Below, in pieces: positions 60,291 to 64,000 of a stretch of DNA of 64,000 nucleotides (within the stretch, counting starts at the first letter, position 1; every line of letters starts with the position of its first letter). Location of the stretch: assembly GCF_000478275.1 (NCBI RefSeq), contig NZ_ASJB01000069.1, positions 62,001-126,000 of the forward strand, in the 5' to 3' direction. The position numbers and the translations under genes are program-made. The notes beneath the pieces were generated by a model. That model did no database searches, was not told the origin of the DNA, and saw only the letters and a program-made list of their open reading frames with translations. The DNA comes from Amycolatopsis orientalis DSM 40040 = KCTC 9412 (GTDB taxonomy: Bacteria; Actinomycetota; Actinomycetes; Mycobacteriales; Pseudonocardiaceae).

Positions 60291-62534
60291 TCACACCAGG
60301 GTCACCGGTCTCACCGAGTTGGCGAGATCGATCAGCACGTCGTGCGGTCCAGGTCCGGGCGCGTGGTGGGCGAGCCGCCGGTACGACTTGTCCAGCACCA
60401 TGCGGGCGCCCGTCTCGTCCGCGCGCAGGATCACGCCGTCGGTGATGCCGTCCTGTCCGAGGAGCACTCCCGCCAGCCCGGTCTCCCGCACGGCCGTCAC
60501 CAGCCGGTCGAAGGCGTCGCCGTCGAGGTCCAAGGCGGACAGCCGCTCCACGGCGTCGTCGAGTTCGGCCGACACCGGGAGGTCCCCGGTGCCCGGCATC
60601 GGCGCGGACAGCACCCGCACCCCGGCGATCCGCGCCGCCTCGTCGTAGCGTGAGAATTCCGGGACCTGGTCGAGGACCTCGACCGCGGCGGCGCGGTTGC
60701 CGCGCGAAAGCCGGACTCGCGCGAGCCCGAACGCCGCGCTGACCTGAGTCCGGTCCCGCGCCCACAAGGCGTCGTAGTAGCGCTCGGCGGCGGCAGCGCC
60801 GTTGAGGTGCTCCTCGCAGAGGCCGAGCGCGAGCTTCGGCGGCTCCTCGCCGGGGATGTCGCGGTACACCGCGTCGAAGTTCTCCTTGGCCGCGGCGAAA
60901 TCACCCGCCCCGAGCGCGAGCAGCGCCCGGTGCCACGCCACCCGCCAGTCATCCGAGGCGCGCTCACCGAGCAGACGTTCGGCCTCGGCCACCGCCCGCG
61001 CGGCTTCGACGGTCGCCCCGAGTTCCAGCCGCGCCCGGCACCGGCGGAACTCGACCTCGACCGAACCGGGCACCTTGTCGAGTTTCTTCAGCAGCCGCGC
61101 CGCGTCGGGGGCGCGGACGGTGCGCAGGAAGGACGCCCGCGGATCGTCCGGATCTTCGCGCGGCACCGGCAGGCCGAGGGCGATCTCCGCGGCCGACGGC
61201 CGTTCGCCGAGCGACACGGGTGTCCCCCGCGTCCAGTGCTCCAGCGGTGGTGCCTGGCCGAGTCCCGCGTCGAGCAGTACCGCCCCTTCGGTGAACAGCG
61301 TCGATCCGGCGGGCCGGGATTGCCTGTCCCGCAAGGAGAGGATCTCGGCGAGCACACCGTCGAGCTGGACCAGCATCTCGTGCGCGGTGGCGAACCGCCG
61401 TTCGAACGGCGCGGTCGCGCGGTCGAGGACGCGGATGAACGATTCGATGCCGAACCGCACGCCGCGCGCGTCGGGGGTCACCGACCAGCCGTCGCTGGCC
61501 TGGAAGAGTTCCCGCAGGGTCATGCCGACGGTGTGGATGTCGGACCGGACGGTGAGGCCGTGTTTCGCCCGTTCCCGCGGCGGCACCTGGTAGTGCTCGG
61601 TTCCGACGGCCGGGCTTTCGTCGTCGGCGATCTTGCGGATGGCGCCGAAATCGATGACCTTGATCCGTTTTTCGCCGTGGATCACGTTGTCCGGCTTCAT
61701 GTCGCAGTAGAGCAGGCCCTCACCGTGCAGGTAGTCGAGCGCGGTCAGGATCTCGCGCCCGTAGGCCACGACGTGCTCGACCAGCAGCCGTCCCTCGCTG
61801 GAGTCCAGCCCCGCCCGGCCGCGGTTCTTGATCTCCCGCAGGGAAAGGCCGTCGACGAACTCCATGACGATGTAGCGGAAGCCGTCGTGTTCGACCACGT
61901 TGAGGATCCGGACGATGTTCGGATGATCCAGTGAGGTGAGCACCTGGCTCTCGGTCTCCGCGATCCGCACGGCGGCGGTGTTGTTCGTGTTGATCAGGCC
62001 CTTGAGCGCGACATGCCTGCCACCGAGCCGGGAATCCGTTGCCAGGTAGACGAAACCGAGTCCGCCGCGCGCGACACAGCCGAGCACGTGGTACCGGCCG
62101 TCGACCACGTCGCCCGCCGCGAGCTTGGGCGAGAAGGAGAACGGCGTCCGGCAGACCGGGCAGAACCCCTCGGTGGGCGCGGGCCCGCCGCCGATCGAGC
62201 GGCCGACCGGCGTGCCGGTGCACCCGAGTTTGCCGCAGAACCGTTCCTCCTCCGGGACATGCGGTTCGGCCAGCAGACGGCCCGCGAGGTCGGGGAGTTC
62301 GACGAGCGGCAACGGGACCCGGTCGTCCGCGGTCGCGTGACCCGCCATCTGCTGGGAGCGGGTGACCACGGTGCTCGTGATCCTGGTCGGCGTCTCCCCC
62401 GGCCCGGGGATCACCAACGTGGGTTTGTCCTGCCGCACGGGCTCTTCCGGCGTTCCGGGCCGTAGCCCGCAGACCTTGCAGAAACCCGTCTTGCCGAGTT
62501 CACCGTGGCAGCCGTCCCGTGCGCAGGCCGTCAT
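60291..62534 (-). CDS. PknG-like serine/threonine protein kinase
   Basis: 747 residues, the length of mycobacterial PknG (750). Layout: an extra N-terminal zinc motif (Cys4, Cys9, Cys19, Cys22); a rubredoxin-like site at about 98-130 (RFCGKLGC, GFCPVC); kinase domain about 145-400 with GGLGFVYLATD, Lys178 in HVALKGL, catalytic Asp278 in LLYCDMKPDNV, and Asp295 in VIDFGAIRK; then a TPR-like region (about 490-640) and a C-terminal domain. HRD is replaced by YCD, as PknG has YND. PknG senses metabolic state and phosphorylates GarA/OdhI; a target here is not in the window. ATG at 62534 overlaps the protease stop by four bases. Confidence 0.9.
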   Translation of the reverse strand: MTACARDGCHGELGKTGFCKVCGLRPGTPEEPVRQDKPTLVIPGPGETPTRITSTVVTRSQQMAGHATADDRVPLPLVELPDLAGRLLAEPHVPEEERFCGKLGCTGTPVGRSIGGGPAPTEGFCPVCRTPFSFSPKLAAGDVVDGRYHVLGCVARGGLGFVYLATDSRLGGRHVALKGLINTNNTAAVRIAETESQVLTSLDHPNIVRILNVVEHDGFRYIVMEFVDGLSLREIKNRGRAGLDSSEGRLLVEHVVAYGREILTALDYLHGEGLLYCDMKPDNVIHGEKRIKVIDFGAIRKIADDESPAVGTEHYQVPPRERAKHGLTVRSDIHTVGMTLRELFQASDGWSVTPDARGVRFGIESFIRVLDRATAPFERRFATAHEMLVQLDGVLAEILSLRDRQSRPAGSTLFTEGAVLLDAGLGQAPPLEHWTRGTPVSLGERPSAAEIALGLPVPREDPDDPRASFLRTVRAPDAARLLKKLDKVPGSVEVEFRRCRARLELGATVEAARAVAEAERLLGERASDDWRVAWHRALLALGAGDFAAAKENFDAVYRDIPGEEPPKLALGLCEEHLNGAAAAERYYDALWARDRTQVSAAFGLARVRLSRGNRAAAVEVLDQVPEFSRYDEAARIAGVRVLSAPMPGTGDLPVSAELDDAVERLSALDLDGDAFDRLVTAVRETGLAGVLLGQDGITDGVILRADETGARMVLDKSYRRLAHHAPGPGPHDVLIDLANSVRPVTLV

Positions 62535-64000
62535 CCGTCGATCCGTTTCCGTACGATGTTCGCGAACTGTTCGACCGCGTCCGCCGCGGCCCCGAGGTCG
62601 CAGGGTCCTTCGAAGAGCATCCGCCAGGCCGGTGCGTAGGCGGCGTCCAGTTCGACGTCTTCGACGAGGCCGTTGTTACGGGCCATCTCGCCGTACGCGT
62701 CGAGCCGGGCGCGAAGTTCCGCGCGCCGGGCGAGGTTCTCGTCGAGGAGGCGGCGCAGGTCGCGGGCGCGTTCCGCGGCCCTGGCCACGGTCCGCTCGCA
62801 GGCGGGCAGATGCCGTTTCACCCACTCGGCATCCCCGTCCCGCTCCGCCGAACGCAACTGCGTCAACGCGCCTTTCAGCCGTCGCGCCCTGGCTTGGGCG
62901 GGTGGGGCGCCGCTGAAGCGAGGAGCGTCGTTGAGATTGTCCTTCTCCAGCTCGGCGAGTTCGGCCAGCCGCGTTTCCAGCAGGCTCAAGCGGCCCTCGA
63001 TGTCGTCCTCGTCGGCGGGCAGGACGTCGGTGCTCGATCGGACCACGTTCACCCCCGGCGAGGTCTCCTCGCGGAAGGCCAGCGCGAGCCGCAGGCCGAG
63101 TTCGTGCGCGCGCTGGGCCAGCGGCACGAGCACCTCGCCGACGAGCTCGTCGGGTTCGGCCGACTCGTCGATCCCGTACACGACGACGGTCCGGCCGGTC
63201 CCGTGGCGGCCGGCGGGCGAATCCGCCGCGACGTCGAGCCGTTCGGAGATGCGGCGGCGGACCTCGTCGGCGGTCTTGCCGACCGCGTCGACGGCGAGGA
63301 CGACACTGCCCACCGGCGGCACCGTGGGCCCGGTCGCGCTCCGTCCCGCGCCGTGTTCACGGTCGGCGAGGACGACCGCGCGGCGCAAGGAGGCCGCGAC
63401 GCCGGAATCGTCCGCGCCCATGATGATCACCCAGACGTCCGACCGGCCGTGTCCGCCGAGCCATTGGGCGAACTCGCGGGCGAACAGCACGTCTATCGCG
63501 GGCGGTTCCGGGTAGTGCACGAAACTCGGGTCGATCGCCGGGCTGCCTTCGGCCCAGCGGCGGAGTTCCGGCAGGTACCCGAGCATGGTCTCGACCGGGA
63601 TCATCCAGGACACGCGGGCGGCCTCGGTCGCGTAGCGGGTCGCGACCATGCCGACGACGTGCCCGGTCTTGTCGGCGATCACCGCGGCGCCGCTGAATCC
63701 GTGCGTGATCGGCTCGGCGTCGGAGGTCCGGTGCAGCTGGACGCGTTCGAGGCCGTGCCCGCCGTCGCCGACGACGGTCGCCAACGACCACATGCCGTCC
63801 GAACCTTGCGGGAAGCCGTACGCACGGACGCGCTGGTTGTCTTCGAGGGCCATCCGGTGGAGCGGGGCGCCGGTGATCTGCTCCTCGGGGTGACGCAACC
63901 GGAGCAACGCGACGTCGCCGCCGTCGTCGCCGATGGGTGCCGCCTGCGCGACGATCGTGGCGGATCCGGGCTCCACACCGGGAAGCGCCACGAAATCCAC
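62531..64000 (-). CDS. trypsin-like serine protease with long C-terminal extension (5' end off window)
   Basis: The visible C-terminal 489 residues contain the second half of a trypsin/HtrA-type domain: catalytic Asp in GGDVALLRLRHPE and Ser in THGFSGAAVIADKTGHVVGM (GFSGA in place of GDSGG); the catalytic His lies beyond the window edge. Residues ~170-320 of the visible part are an unassigned alpha/beta domain (SDVWVIIMGADDSGVAASLR; TVVVYGIDESAEPDELVGEV), and the last 150 are a charged helical/coiled-coil region (RLKGALTQLRSAERDGDAEW). No signal peptide can be judged. As first visible gene of the operon it should be initiator or effector, in line with Trypco1 at the end. The gene is truncated by the window. 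Confidence 0.85.
   Translation of the reverse strand: MDFVALPGVEPGSATIVAQAAPIGDDGGDVALLRLRHPEEQITGAPLHRMALEDNQRVRAYGFPQGSDGMWSLATVVGDGGHGLERVQLHRTSDAEPITHGFSGAAVIADKTGHVVGMVATRYATEAARVSWMIPVETMLGYLPELRRWAEGSPAIDPSFVHYPEPPAIDVLFAREFAQWLGGHGRSDVWVIIMGADDSGVAASLRRAVVLADREHGAGRSATGPTVPPVGSVVLAVDAVGKTADEVRRRISERLDVAADSPAGRHGTGRTVVVYGIDESAEPDELVGEVLVPLAQRAHELGLRLALAFREETSPGVNVVRSSTDVLPADEDDIEGRLSLLETRLAELAELEKDNLNDAPRFSGAPPAQARARRLKGALTQLRSAERDGDAEWVKRHLPACERTVARAAERARDLRRLLDENLARRAELRARLDAYGEMARNNGLVEDVELDAAYAPAWRMLFEGPCDLGAAADAVEQFANIVRKRIDG

Overview
The window is 64 kb of high-GC actinobacterial chromosome, very probably from the Amycolatopsis orientalis group. The best species clue is the gene at 13796-16894. 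It encodes a 1032-residue GH2 exo-beta-D-glucosaminidase whose catalytic Asp and Glu fall exactly at residues 469 and 541, as in CsxA of A. orientalis. A linked rpsA / coaE-GrpB / uvrB block, GTG starts, 4-base ATGA/GTGA gene overlaps and many apparently leaderless promoters fit the same group. I saw no tRNA, rRNA, CRISPR array, transposase or phage gene.

Layout. 1-3.4 kb: the end of a membrane-protein gene, a DUF6734/glycosyltransferase-like protein, an AMIN-like secreted protein, a HEAT-repeat protein and an unrecognised HEXXH protein. 3.5-17 kb: secreted carbohydrate enzymes (a GH29-like modular fucosidase and csxA) around a MerR/BtrH-like pair, a helicase and small housekeeping genes. The csxA promoter carries a CsnR-type operator. 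17-24.9 kb: AraC/VOC pair, a CPA1 antiporter with a C-terminal UBP zinc finger, a histidine phosphatase, FetB-like, MmpS-like and Nudix genes, and a divergent FGGY sugar kinase / LacI regulator pair with a readable promoter and operator. 25-29.8 kb: an Xre/MbcA/ParS-like protein with a RES toxin-like protein, an S9 peptidase, and a TerC exporter behind a yybP-ykoY manganese riboswitch.

30-46.5 kb: an alpha/beta-hydrolase fused to an ABC ATPase plus its permease, an enoyl-CoA hydratase, a secreted S37 peptidase, uvrB, a DUF5685 protein with a cysteine-cluster tail, a DUF402 protein, and a run of two GT39 glycosyltransferases leading into a NarL-type two-component system. 46.5-50 kb: coaE-GrpB fusion and rpsA. 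50-56 kb: a methyltransferase and two paralogous GNATs, then a self-contained operon of a degenerate ABC ATPase, a YhgE/Pip membrane protein and a TetR regulator behind a 32-bp dyad.

56-64 kb, the most interesting part: six tightly packed minus-strand genes, running off the window. In transcription order they are a trypsin-like protease (5' end missing), a PknG-like Ser/Thr kinase with zinc/rubredoxin-like motifs and a TPR-like tail, a vWA protein with a zinc ribbon, a four-helix membrane protein, a lipoprotein solute-binding protein with no transporter, and a stand-alone Trypco1 (trypsin-co-occurring) protein. Four of the five junctions are 4-base overlaps or about 10-base gaps. The set looks like one machine: extracellular ligand sensing (compare mycobacterial GlnH-GlnX-PknG) joined to parts known from NTP-dependent/trypsin conflict systems.

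Three sequence families of long intergenic hairpins (46-65 nt) sit at gene ends, two of them in two copies each. They are probably dispersed bidirectional terminators typical of this genus.
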